Assembly: GCA_022825505.1 (NCBI GenBank)
Contig: JAJDWR010000027.1
Location: 1-64,000 of the forward strand
Source of the DNA: Gammaproteobacteria bacterium
GTDB taxonomy: Bacteria > Pseudomonadota > Gammaproteobacteria > Steroidobacterales > Rariloculaceae
DNA length: 64,000 bases
Direction: 5' to 3'
Made by a program: the position numbers and the translations under genes. Of the stretch, positions 1 to 8,813 are shown piece after piece (position 1 is the stretch's first letter; every line of letters starts with the position of its first letter). Below the pieces are notes generated by a model, which worked only from the letters and a program-made list of their open reading frames with translations, was not told the origin of the DNA and did no database searches.

Positions 1-118
1 AGCGGTCGACCAGTGCTTCGAATCCGGGGTCGAGAGGTTCCTGCCCCATCCCGGGAACCGTGCCGGCGGCGAATAGCGTCGTGACTGAAACCGTCACCAA
101 TAGTTTTCTTATGCGCAT
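1..118 (-). CDS. N-terminus of an exported protein (cut by window edge)
   Basis: Only the first 39 codons are inside the window, read leftward from an ATG at 118. The peptide starts MRIRKLLVTVSVTTLFAAG and continues with VPGMGQEPLDPGFEALVDR. The basic start, hydrophobic core and small residues before GQE are a typical Sec signal peptide with probable cleavage near MGQ, so the product is periplasmic or outer-membrane. The family cannot be named from this fragment. It is divergent from the TonB receptor at 763, so the two share the 119-762 intergenic region. A 7-bp hairpin (158-174) lies in its 5' leader. Confidence 0.6.
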   Translation of the reverse strand, partial: MRIRKLLVTVSVTTLFAAGTVPGMGQEPLDPGFEALVDR

Positions 119-376
119 GTGTCTTCCCTCGATTAGCCGGATAGTCCGCGCCACAGCCCCGGCGATGCGCCGGGCGACAAGCGGCGAACGGAATCCGATG
201 AACTGAACCCAAAGACCGTACTTTCAATGATCGAACAAAACAAGTTTCTGTGAAATCTGTGTAATCCACGAATTCCAGTACCGTTGGAGCGATGCGACAC
301 AGGATCTTTACTTGTGACTTTTTTGGTACTCTGGAGATGCAATCGCGGTCGAGCCGAGTTTCGTTTTGCGGTAAGC

Positions 377-398
377 GGCGCTATAGCGCCATATGGCG
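377..398. promoter_or_regulatory. Overlapping palindromes, candidate operator
   Basis: GGCGCTATAGCGCC (377-390) and CGCCATATGGCG (387-398) are each perfect palindromes and share the CGCC at 387-390. This gives three half-sites, GGCG-CGCC-GGCG, across 22 bp between divergent promoters. The arrangement suits a dimeric repressor binding in two registers; the regulator is unknown. Confidence 0.4.
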
Positions 399-543
399 AG
401 AAATTTGGGGGTGGCGTACAGGCTCAAGGCAGGAGTTCGCCGGTCTTTGGGACCGGATGGCCAGAGGCGATGGCTTCGGGCATGGCGTCCGGGGTGGACG
501 TGAGGGCGCGGGTGTGGTTTGGAAACAAATCGCCGGGAAACCA

Positions 544-573
544 TTGACACGACAATCACGCGAACCATAGTAT
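544..573 (+). promoter_or_regulatory. Sigma70-like promoter for the TonB receptor
   Basis: A perfect -35 TTGACA (544-549) is followed after 18 bp by TAGTAT (568-573), which matches four of six -10 consensus bases. Transcription would start near 580, leaving an untranslated leader of about 180 nt before the ATG at 763. Confidence 0.45.
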
Positions 574-762
574 GCGGCTAAAAGCGAACATGTGTGCGCG
601 TTGCGTACGCCTCGCATTCGGATCGGCAGGTCGACATCGACACGATAGCGGCGGGCCGAGGGTTACAGACAGCGACCAGTGGACTTGGCAGTCGCCTTGA
701 AGTGGAGCGTTCGACTGCCCGCCGCCGGCCGCACTTTTAGCCAGTTAGGGGAGTTAAAGTTG

Positions 763-3699
763 ATGAAACACCGTCTTACGCCAATCAGCAAGGCAGTGCA
801 GTGCGCTCTGATAGCAAGCACGGCCGCGGGAGCGGGCCTTACCGTGACCGTCGCCAATGCACAGGATGAAGCTGACGTCCTGGAAGAGGTCGTCGTCACC
901 GGATCCCGCCTGCGGCGCGACCGCGATTTCGTCGAGATCAGCCCGGTGGCCACCGTGGGCATGGATGAGATTCAGAACTCGGGTTTCCTGACCCTGGAGC
1001 AGACCGTGAACCGGATGCCCCAGCTGAGGCCCGAATCCACCTCCAACTCAAATCAGTACGGAGGCGCGGCGATGAGCGCCGACTTGCGGGGCCTGGGCAG
1101 GGTGCGCACGCTGGTGCTGGTTGACGGCCGCCGCTACATCCCGGCCGAGGTTACGGGTGTTGCAGACCTCGCCAGCATCCCGGACATGATGGTGCAGTCG
1201 GCTGAACTGGTCACCGGCGGCGCCTCCGCGGTTTACGGATCGGACGCCATCGGCGGTGTCGTCAACTTTCGCTTGCGAAACGATATCCAGGGCGTAACCG
1301 CCCGCTACCAGCGTGGCGCAAGCGGTTATGGCGACGGCGAGACGGAGCGGGCGGACTTGTTGGTGGGCTATGGCTCCGACGATGGCACCAGCAACGTGGC
1401 ATTCGCGTTTTCCTGGTCCGAGCGCGGCACAATCCTCGGGGCCGATCGGAGTTTCTCCGCCATACCCCTGTTCCCCGTGGGCGACGAAGGCGAGCTGGTG
1501 CAGTTTGCCGCAGGCAATATTTTCGGTAACCGGGTTGCCTTGAATTCTCAGCAAATGCCGCTGATCAAGGGCGTCGATCTCAGCAATGCGGACGGCGAAT
1601 GCCCGGCTACGGACCGAATCATAGGGGTACGTTTCGGCGCTGGCGGCCAGCCGTTGCCATGGTGCCGAATCCGCGACGGGTACAACTACGCGGAGACCAA
1701 TTACCTGTTACGGCCCATCGATCGCTTCCAGATCAGCGCGATAGGCCATCACGAGATCAACGACCGGGTCGAGGCGTATGCCCAGGTCTTCAACATCAAG
1801 TACCGGCAGGACTATCAGATGGCTGCCGACGCCACCCCAACGACGTCTGCCGGCTATCCACGCGGTACGGTCTACATCCCGAATGCGGTCAACAACCCGG
1901 TGTTCAGCCCGACGCTGCAAGACTTCTGGGCGCAGAACGCGGAGTTGTTCGATCCGGACGGCGATGGCCATTACGAAGTGTTCAGTACCGGTCGGCGCAT
2001 GGTGGAATTCGGGCCGCGGCACTTCGATTACACCACCGATGCGTTCCTGGCCACCGGAGGGCTGCGCGGTGACTTCGACGTCGGCGGAAACAACTGGACA
2101 TGGGATGCGTTCTATCAGTTCTCCAGAAACGATCAGGCTCATACGCTCATTAATCTGACATCGAAGTCGGCTCTGGCGCTTGGCCTCGATGTCGTTGTCG
2201 ATGAAGACGGTACTGCAAGTTGCCGCAACCCGATCCGCGGCTGCGTGCCCTTGAACGTATTCGGCACGGACGTGTTGACACAGGAGATGGTCCAATTCAT
2301 GCGAACCGAGAGCGTTACGGACCGTCGATTCGAGCGGACCGTCGCGGGCGCCACCCTCGCCGGTGATTTGTTCGAGCTGCCCGCAGGCAACATCGCGACG
2401 GCGTTCGGTGCGGAATTCCGCGAGGAATACATCCGCGAAGTGCCGAACGACGTGCAATTGCGCAACGATCTCACGTCCCAATCCATAGCACCCTCGGTCG
2501 TGGAGGGCGATTACAACCTGGGCGAGGTGTTCGGCGAGGTCAGGGTTCCGCTCCTCAACGACCAGATGGGCTTGCAGAGTCTGGCGCTTGAGGGCGCCGC
2601 CCGCGTCGCCAACTACTCGACTGTCGGTTCGGTGTCCACCTGGAATTTATCTCTGGACATGGATGTCAACGAACAGTTGAAAATCCGGGCCGGCTATGGC
2701 ACGGCCATCCGCGCGCCCAACCTGGACGAGCTGTTGGCACCGGTCGGTACCGGCTTCGAGCCCGACACTGACCCTTGCGTGACTGAAGCCAGCCCGTCGC
2801 AAGCTGTCAAGGATCTGTGCGTTCAGCAAGGCGTGCCTGCCAATCTTATCGACACGCTGATCGGATCGGCGCGGCAGGGGTATGACGAGATCAGTGGCGG
2901 TAACCCCGATTTGTCGGAAGAACAAGCCGACACCCTCACGGCAGGATTCGTGCTCTCGCCGAATTTCCTGACCGGTCTGACCATGTCGCTGGACTACTAC
3001 ACGATCGAGATGACGGGTGCCATTGCCCAAGTTGGCGGCCCGCAGCTCATCAGTGACTGCTTTACGACCCTGGATATCAACTCTGCATCGTGTCAGTCGA
3101 TTGTCCGTGACCGGAACGGCAATATCCTGGAAGTCTACTCCCCATTGCTGAACCTGGCCGACCGCAACGTGGACGGCCTTGATTGGTCGGCCTCATACAT
3201 CGTTGACAGCGTACCCGATTGGCTGTCGTTGCCCGATCGTGAGGCGAATATGGACATTCAGTGGTTTGGATCGTGGCAGTTCACGAACCAGGTCCAGGTG
3301 TTGCAAAGTACTCCGGCGCTCGATTGCGCGGGCAAATACAGCGGCGCCTGCTCAAGAGGGGCTACTCGTCCGTCGCCGAACTTCCGCGGCCTGCTGCGCG
3401 TCAACTGGAATTCGGGCCCGCTGACGCTGAGTCCGGAGATGAACATTGTCGGTCAGCTCGAGCTGTCCGAGACCTCCGGTCCACTTGAGGTCGGTACGCA
3501 AGAACCCTGGGTTACATTCAATGTGAACGGCAGCTGGAACTTCGCCGGAAATACGGCGCTGAACTTCGGCATCAACAACCTCACTGACAACGAACCTCCG
3601 ATCTGGGGTTACCTGGCCGGCACCGATCTCAACATCGCAGTCAACCTCTACGATCCGATGGGCCGCAGCTACTTCGTGGGCGTAGAGGTGGGCCTCTAG
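763..3699 (+). CDS. TonB-dependent outer-membrane receptor
   Basis: A 978-residue receptor for energised uptake across the outer membrane. I chose the ATG at 763 because GGGGAG precedes it by about 9 bp and the protein then begins MKHRLTPISKAVQCALIAS, a Sec signal ending near ANAQ. A TonB box, LEEVVVTGSRL, follows directly, then the plug domain (TLEQTVNRMPQLRP, ADLRGLGRVRTLVLVDGRR, TGGASAVYGSDAIGGVVNF). The rest is a 22-strand-type barrel ending YDPMGRSYFVGVEVGL with a terminal hydrophobic residue. Size and motifs fit the large receptors associated with peptide or polymer uptake in gammaproteobacteria. The next two genes are exported peptidase-like proteins, so peptides are the most plausible substrate; this is an inference. 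An in-frame upstream start at 679 would disrupt the signal peptide. Confidence 0.95.
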   Translation: MKHRLTPISKAVQCALIASTAAGAGLTVTVANAQDEADVLEEVVVTGSRLRRDRDFVEISPVATVGMDEIQNSGFLTLEQTVNRMPQLRPESTSNSNQYGGAAMSADLRGLGRVRTLVLVDGRRYIPAEVTGVADLASIPDMMVQSAELVTGGASAVYGSDAIGGVVNFRLRNDIQGVTARYQRGASGYGDGETERADLLVGYGSDDGTSNVAFAFSWSERGTILGADRSFSAIPLFPVGDEGELVQFAAGNIFGNRVALNSQQMPLIKGVDLSNADGECPATDRIIGVRFGAGGQPLPWCRIRDGYNYAETNYLLRPIDRFQISAIGHHEINDRVEAYAQVFNIKYRQDYQMAADATPTTSAGYPRGTVYIPNAVNNPVFSPTLQDFWAQNAELFDPDGDGHYEVFSTGRRMVEFGPRHFDYTTDAFLATGGLRGDFDVGGNNWTWDAFYQFSRNDQAHTLINLTSKSALALGLDVVVDEDGTASCRNPIRGCVPLNVFGTDVLTQEMVQFMRTESVTDRRFERTVAGATLAGDLFELPAGNIATAFGAEFREEYIREVPNDVQLRNDLTSQSIAPSVVEGDYNLGEVFGEVRVPLLNDQMGLQSLALEGAARVANYSTVGSVSTWNLSLDMDVNEQLKIRAGYGTAIRAPNLDELLAPVGTGFEPDTDPCVTEASPSQAVKDLCVQQGVPANLIDTLIGSARQGYDEISGGNPDLSEEQADTLTAGFVLSPNFLTGLTMSLDYYTIEMTGAIAQVGGPQLISDCFTTLDINSASCQSIVRDRNGNILEVYSPLLNLADRNVDGLDWSASYIVDSVPDWLSLPDREANMDIQWFGSWQFTNQVQVLQSTPALDCAGKYSGACSRGATRPSPNFRGLLRVNWNSGPLTLSPEMNIVGQLELSETSGPLEVGTQEPWVTFNVNGSWNFAGNTALNFGINNLTDNEPPIWGYLAGTDLNIAVNLYDPMGRSYFVGVEVGL

Positions 3700-3775
3700 G
3701 CCGGGTCGCGATTTGAAGGTTGACGGCCGCGAGGGTTCCACGAGCCCTCGCGGCCCTGTCCGCAAGCCTGAGTAC

Positions 3776-5413
3776 GTGGACAATCCAACGAGACTTTTTC
3801 TGGCGTCGTTGATGCTGGCGTGCTGCCCCGGCGCTTTCGCCCAGGGCAGCTATACCGAGCTGATCGGGATGAACGAGGAGATTCTCGACCTCGCCAGGCC
3901 CGGGCAGCGAGACGGCGTGCCGGATCTGAGCGGCGCCGCCGTCGCGGAGCAACGCGCGCAGCTCGAAGACTTCCGCGGGCGGCTGCTCGACATCGATACC
4001 TCCTCATGGTCCGTCCCGCAGCAGGTGGATTACCTGCTGGTCTGGTCGAAGATGAATGACATCGTCTTCCAGCACCGGGTGATGCAGCCCTGGTCGCGCG
4101 ACCCCCTGACCTATCTGTACCAGTTCCGGGCCATACCCTATGCGGAGGCTCCATCGACGCCAGACGAGCGGGCAGCGTTGTCCCGGGAACTCAAAGCCGT
4201 GCCCGCGATGGTGGACAACGCCATCGAGAATCTGACGCAGCCGGCCGGCGAGTTGGCCGGGCTTGCGATTTTCCTGCTCGATCGTTTCGACGGCGTCGGC
4301 CAGGGCGAGCCTTATCGCGACGAGCCGCCGGAGGGGACCATCGGCTGGTTCGAGGATCTTTGCGGCCGTCTTGCGCCCGGGGACAGCGAGCTGCTCGGAG
4401 ACTGCCGGGAAGCCACGGCCTCGGCGCAGCGGTATCGTGACTGGCTGGCCGAAAACCTCGACGGCATGGAACCATCCGCCGCGATCGGTACGGAAAACTA
4501 CAACTGGTACCTGAAGCACGTCCGCCTGCTGCCGCACACGGTCGACGACCTCGTGGGCATCGGCGAGCGCGAGTTTCACCGCTACCGCTTCAACTACATG
4601 CTCGATCGCTACACAAACCGGTCGCTGGACGAACTGGAACTGACGCAGAGCGCGGAACAGCACCGGCGGAGGACTCGCGATGCAGAGGCCAGAATCCGGG
4701 AGCTGGTCGAAGAACTCGACCTGCTGACCATTCCGGACTACATGCCGGAGGAATTCGAGACCGATGTTTTCTGGAGCCCCCGGGCGGCGACGGACCGTCA
4801 TTTCTGGGAGGAACTCCAGTTTCGCAATGCCTTGAACAACCACATCCATGCATCGATACCCGGACATCGCTTTGATGCGGAGTTGAGGCAGCGCCTGGAA
4901 AACCCGATACGCCGTACCCACTCGGAGAGCGCCCGCGCGGAAGGTTGGGCCACGTATCTCGAGGAGACGTTGATACAGGCCGGGATCGCCGAGGACAATC
5001 CCCGCGTGCGCGAACTCTTCTACGCGGCCCTGATCAAGCGCGGCAGCCGGTTTTTCGCCGAGATCGGCATGCACACCGGCGCAATGACCCTGGAAGAGGC
5101 CAATGCCTACATGATGGAGTGGGTGCCGTACATGGAAGAAGACCTCGGCCGGTATGACCTGGTCGCCTATCTGCGGCGCCCCGGCCTGGGCAGCATGTAC
5201 CTGCTCGGAAAGACACAGATCGAGCAACTGGTATCCGAGCGCGCCTTCCAGCTCGGCGAGGAATTCGACCTCGGCGAGTTCCATGACGACCTCCTCTCGC
5301 GCGGCATCATTCCCCTGACTCTGATCCGGTGGGAGATGGCCGGACTCGATGACGACGCCCGCGCCGTCTGGAGGGATGTCGTGGGCAAGCCTTTCCCCGG
5401 AGAAAATCCATGA
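3776..5413 (+). CDS. Exported DUF885 protein (paralog A)
   Basis: About 545 residues of the DUF885 family (PF05960), putative zinc-peptidase-like proteins. The GTG at 3776 gives a signal peptide, VDNPTRLFLASLMLACCPGAFAQ; a TTG at 3713 is possible but leaves a long polar extension. Family landmarks are WSVPQQVDYLLV near the N-terminus, NWYLKHVRLLPHT in the middle, the HxxIPGH region (codons around 4847-4867), RAEGWATYLEE, and a C-terminal FHDDLLSRGIIP...IRWEMAG block. The family's usual HE(A/G)xPGH reads HASIPGH here, so the glutamate normally next to the first histidine is alanine (GCA at 4850-4852). Its stop overlaps the next ATG (ATGA), so it is coupled to the M24 peptidase. It may be an altered enzyme or a non-catalytic relative. 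Confidence 0.85.
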   Translation: MDNPTRLFLASLMLACCPGAFAQGSYTELIGMNEEILDLARPGQRDGVPDLSGAAVAEQRAQLEDFRGRLLDIDTSSWSVPQQVDYLLVWSKMNDIVFQHRVMQPWSRDPLTYLYQFRAIPYAEAPSTPDERAALSRELKAVPAMVDNAIENLTQPAGELAGLAIFLLDRFDGVGQGEPYRDEPPEGTIGWFEDLCGRLAPGDSELLGDCREATASAQRYRDWLAENLDGMEPSAAIGTENYNWYLKHVRLLPHTVDDLVGIGEREFHRYRFNYMLDRYTNRSLDELELTQSAEQHRRRTRDAEARIRELVEELDLLTIPDYMPEEFETDVFWSPRAATDRHFWEELQFRNALNNHIHASIPGHRFDAELRQRLENPIRRTHSESARAEGWATYLEETLIQAGIAEDNPRVRELFYAALIKRGSRFFAEIGMHTGAMTLEEANAYMMEWVPYMEEDLGRYDLVAYLRRPGLGSMYLLGKTQIEQLVSERAFQLGEEFDLGEFHDDLLSRGIIPLTLIRWEMAGLDDDARAVWRDVVGKPFPGENP

Positions 5414-6900
5414 TCAGAGCCTTCTGTTGCCTTGCCGCCGCGCTGGCGGCGTTTCCGCTGGTTGCACAAGACCCCGAGCGGGGGTTCAGGCCGTTCTCGT
5501 ACGACTTTGCCGCCGAGGCGGCGCTTGCCGCCCGGATCGATGTCGACAATCCGGATCCCGTGCAATTGCGGGAGATCTTCGCGAAGCGCCGGGCGCGGGT
5601 CATGGAAGCCATGCCCGGGGGCGCCATGATCGTCTATTCCGTGGAACGCGCCCAGGAGAGGCGTCTGGAGTTCCAGGTGCCCGAATCGGACAACCACGAT
5701 TTCACGTATCTCACCGGGCTGGACAGCGTGTACAGCCTCGACTCGGCGTTACTGCTGCTGCCGGAGGCCGGGGATGCCGAGGGGCGCCTCGACGAGCCGG
5801 TGCGCGACTGGGTGGTGCTCTACACCTCCATGGACCCGGCGGCCATCGCCGCGCGCACCGGTATCGAGGATGTGCGGCCGTTCGCCATTCTCGAGCACGA
5901 CCTGTCCGTGGCCATGACCGACTTTCGCGACTGGCGCATCACCCAGGTGCGGCGCTGGCCGCTGGCGGCGGCGCTGTCGCGCGCCTGGGGCGCCCGCGAC
6001 AAGGTGCTTTACCTCAACTACCCGCGCTTCTTCCGGCTCGGGATGCCGGAACCCGGGCGGCTGCAGGAGTTCGAGCGAATCCGCCGCTTCTCGCCGGAAA
6101 TACGCCTGCGCGACTCGGCGGAAATACTCGACCAGGTGCGCCAGTTGCAGGATTCCTGGTCGATCGCGAACCTGAGGCGCAGTGTCGCCATAGTCAATGA
6201 AGGCGTCCGCCACGGCTTTCGCTCCACGCGCCCCGGGATGACGGAATTGCAGGTCATGCAGGTCATCGATTTCGTGTACCGCTACCGGGGGGCGTCCCTG
6301 GGCTTTCCGACTTCCGTGCGCCGTACCGGAGTGCAGACGCCGCACGATGGCGATGAGCTTCCCGAGGGCTGGATCGAGTTCGTGGCGCGTGCCGGCGGCG
6401 AGGTATTCCAGGCCGGCGACCTGGTATGGACCGACACGGGAGCGGCGTTCAATCACTATTCCGCCGATGTCCAGCGAACCGCTCCCATCGACGGACGCTT
6501 CACCGAGCGCCAGCGCGAACTCTACGAGATAGCCCTGGACGTGCAGAAAACGGTGATCGGCATGGTGCGGCCCGGAGCGACCTGGTGGCAACTGCACGAC
6601 AAGGCCATGGAGATGCTCCGCGATGCCGGCGGCTACGACGAGTACTACTACTACGGCATCGGCCACTTCATCGGCATGGATGTGCACGACGAAGGCGATT
6701 ACCTGGTGCCTTTCAAGCCGGGCATGGCGCTGGCCATCGAGCAGGGCGTCATGCCGCCGGAAGGTCCCAGGGTGGCTTTCGAAGACGATGTGCTGGTCAC
6801 CGAGGACGGGCACGAATGGTTGAGCCGGATGATTCCTCTCGAAATCGAGGACGTCGAGGCGTTGACCTCCGGTCCGGGCGCTTTCGACTTTCTGGAGTAG
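5410..6900 (+). CDS. Exported M24 metallopeptidase (Xaa-Pro aminopeptidase-like)
   Basis: A 496-residue protein starting MIRAFCCLAAALAAFPLVAQ, a Sec signal cut near VAQ, so it probably acts in the periplasm. Residues about 30-220 form the creatinase/prolidase-like N domain. The C-terminal pita-bread domain keeps all five dimetal ligands of family M24: Asp in WTDTGAAFNHYS, Asp in SADVQRT, His in GIGHFIGMDVHDEGD, Glu in LAIEQGVMPPEG and Glu in FEDDVLVTEDG. PepP-type members remove N-terminal residues preceding proline. The ATG overlaps the DUF885 stop by 4 bp, so both are translated together behind the TonB receptor as a likely peptide uptake and processing unit. Unlike the neighbouring DUF885 protein, its active site looks complete. 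Confidence 0.9.
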   Translation: MIRAFCCLAAALAAFPLVAQDPERGFRPFSYDFAAEAALAARIDVDNPDPVQLREIFAKRRARVMEAMPGGAMIVYSVERAQERRLEFQVPESDNHDFTYLTGLDSVYSLDSALLLLPEAGDAEGRLDEPVRDWVVLYTSMDPAAIAARTGIEDVRPFAILEHDLSVAMTDFRDWRITQVRRWPLAAALSRAWGARDKVLYLNYPRFFRLGMPEPGRLQEFERIRRFSPEIRLRDSAEILDQVRQLQDSWSIANLRRSVAIVNEGVRHGFRSTRPGMTELQVMQVIDFVYRYRGASLGFPTSVRRTGVQTPHDGDELPEGWIEFVARAGGEVFQAGDLVWTDTGAAFNHYSADVQRTAPIDGRFTERQRELYEIALDVQKTVIGMVRPGATWWQLHDKAMEMLRDAGGYDEYYYYGIGHFIGMDVHDEGDYLVPFKPGMALAIEQGVMPPEGPRVAFEDDVLVTEDGHEWLSRMIPLEIEDVEALTSGPGAFDFLE

Positions 6901-7025
6901 GGCGGTCGTCCGGCAAGCGGCTTCTTCTTTTTCGACCCCGGGGTGACGGCAGCGATGAACGTCAATCGCATCGGGCGCATGCCGGCGCCGGAGGGGCGGC
7001 AGCCCCCGGCCGGGGCTTCGGGCCG

Positions 7026-8732
7026 ATGACCGGCATTCAGTTCGAAAACCGCCGGATAGAGTGCCGTGCGGGCGTTTCAGTGGCGGCCGCCTTGACCGCC
7101 GCCGGAGAGCGAACGATTCGCGAAGCCGGCCCCGGCGATGCGCGCGGCCTGTTCTGCGGCATGGGGGTCTGTCAGGAATGCAGGGTTCAGGTGGACGGAC
7201 GCTCCGGCGTTCGTGCCTGCATGACGACGGTGAAGGACGCAATGCGGATCGCGCGCATGCCCGGGCGGGCGGTTCCCGGCGATCGTCCGCCGGAGAGCGC
7301 CGCGGAGAACCTGCCGGAATCGCCGGACCTTCTGGTGATCGGCGGCGGCCCCGGCGGGTTGACCGCGGCGGCGGTCGCGGCCGAGTCGGGCGCCGATGTC
7401 GTCGTCATCGATGAGCGCCCGGCACTCGGCGGTCAATTCTTCAAGCAGCCGGCGTCCGCGTCGGTTCTTCCCCCGTCGCTGGCCGGTGACCGGCAATTCG
7501 AGCGCGGCCGGCAACTGATCGAACGCGCCCGGCGTTCAGGGGCAAGGATTCTCGGCGGCGCCGAAGTCTGGGGCGCCTTTGCGCCGAACGAATTCGGCGT
7601 CCTGAAGGGGAGCAGCAGTTGGATCATGCGTCCGAAACGCACCGTCGTCGCAACGGGCGCTTACGAGCGGGGCCTGCCGTTTCCCGGCTGGACCCTGCCC
7701 GGCGTGATGACCACGGGCGCTGCCCAGACGCTGTTGCGAAGCTACGGTGTACTTGCGGGACAGCGCCTGCTCGTGGCCGGCAACGGGCCCCTGAACCTGC
7801 AGGTGGCGTTTGAACTGCAGCGGGCCGGAGCGAAGGTGGCGGCGGTGGCGGAGTCTGCCCGCCCGCCGTACCGGACATCGCCGGTGGATGCGGTTCATCT
7901 CTTGCGGTCTGCGCCAAACCTGGTCCTGGACGGACTGCGTTACCTTGCCGGCCTGCGCGCCGCCGGCGTATCGGTGCTCTGGCGGCGGGTGCTGAAGGCG
8001 GTGCAAACCGCCGATGGCGGGCTTGCGGCGACGCTCGTCCGGGTGGGTGACGAAGGAGGGCCGGCGGACCGCACGGTAGAGGTCGATGCAGTCTGCGTCG
8101 GCTACGGCTTTCAACCGAACAACGAGGTGCTCAGGTGCCTGGGCTGCAGGCACGGCCATGACGGGCGGCGCGGTCACCTGGCGACCGTGCGCAACGAGCA
8201 TTGCGAGACCACGGTGCCGGGCATCTATGCCATCGGCGACTGCTGCGGGCTCGGTGGAGCCCCGGCGGCGCTCCGGGAAGGCGTCATCGCGGCGTGCGCG
8301 GCCGTACGCTCGCTCGGCTTCGACCTGACGGCCGGCCATGTCCGGGCGCACGAACAGGCCGTGCGAACCCTGCGCCGTCACAGGACTTTCCAGGCGGCGC
8401 TGTGGCGCGTCTTCGACGCACCGCGCTACCAGACGGAACTGGCAACGCCCGACACGCTGATTTGCCGTTGCGAGAGCGTTCGGCTGCGCGACCTCGATGC
8501 GGCTATTGAAGATGGCAATGTCACCATCGGCGCGCTGAAGAGGCGTACCCGTCTGGGCATGGGTCCGTGCCAGGGGCGTTATTGCGCGCCGGTTGCGGCA
8601 GCAATGCTCGAACGTGTAACCGGAACCGGGGTGGATGAGTTCTCCCTGTTTGCGCCACGCGTACCGATCAAACCCGTGAGCGTCGGCGACATTGCGGGCG
8701 CCCGGGGCGTGCCGGCCGTTTCCGACGCTTGA
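7026..8732 (+). CDS. Fused [2Fe-2S] ferredoxin / FAD-NAD(P) oxidoreductase, HcnA-HcnB type
   Basis: A 568-residue protein starting MTGIQFENRR at 7026. Residues 1-95 are a small 2Fe-2S domain with CGMGVCQECRV and a later Cys (RACMTTV), as in HcnA or OoxA. From about 105 a FAD fold begins with LLVIGGGPGGLTAAAVAA, then an NAD(P)-type GNGPLNLQVAFEL and a conserved GIYAIGDCCGLGG. The C-terminus has a BFD-like 2Fe-2S site, CRCE...GMGPCQGRYC. This is the architecture of the A+B subunits of hydrogen cyanide synthase, opine oxidases and D-hydroxyproline dehydrogenase, fused into one chain. The C-type partner subunit is probably the FAD protein encoded at 18632-19789. It would take electrons from amine oxidation and pass them to the respiratory chain. 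The substrate is not determinable. Confidence 0.88.
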   Translation: MTGIQFENRRIECRAGVSVAAALTAAGERTIREAGPGDARGLFCGMGVCQECRVQVDGRSGVRACMTTVKDAMRIARMPGRAVPGDRPPESAAENLPESPDLLVIGGGPGGLTAAAVAAESGADVVVIDERPALGGQFFKQPASASVLPPSLAGDRQFERGRQLIERARRSGARILGGAEVWGAFAPNEFGVLKGSSSWIMRPKRTVVATGAYERGLPFPGWTLPGVMTTGAAQTLLRSYGVLAGQRLLVAGNGPLNLQVAFELQRAGAKVAAVAESARPPYRTSPVDAVHLLRSAPNLVLDGLRYLAGLRAAGVSVLWRRVLKAVQTADGGLAATLVRVGDEGGPADRTVEVDAVCVGYGFQPNNEVLRCLGCRHGHDGRRGHLATVRNEHCETTVPGIYAIGDCCGLGGAPAALREGVIAACAAVRSLGFDLTAGHVRAHEQAVRTLRRHRTFQAALWRVFDAPRYQTELATPDTLICRCESVRLRDLDAAIEDGNVTIGALKRRTRLGMGPCQGRYCAPVAAAMLERVTGTGVDEFSLFAPRVPIKPVSVGDIAGARGVPAVSDA

Positions 8733-8813
8733 ACGGCCGAACGCGAACCTTCAAGCGTGAGCGCCTGCAGTAATCGGCTGGCAGCGTACGGCCCGGCGAC
8801 CAAGGAGTAGACG

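Larger units (their letters stand above)
119..762. other. 644-bp divergent intergenic region
   Basis: No convincing gene is present; the short open frames here overlap each other on both strands and lack ribosome sites. It holds a CCCGGCG/CGCCGGG hairpin at 158-174, two overlapping perfect palindromes at 377-398 and a sigma70-like promoter at 544-573 facing the TonB receptor. The interval is much longer than others in this window, which suggests real regulatory content. Confidence 0.6.

Noticed and set aside
6955..7029. 24-codon ORF whose stop overlaps the start of the FAD oxidoreductase gene
   Set aside because: No convincing ribosome site, proline/arginine-rich content typical of random high-G+C DNA, and no overlap with the upstream gene.
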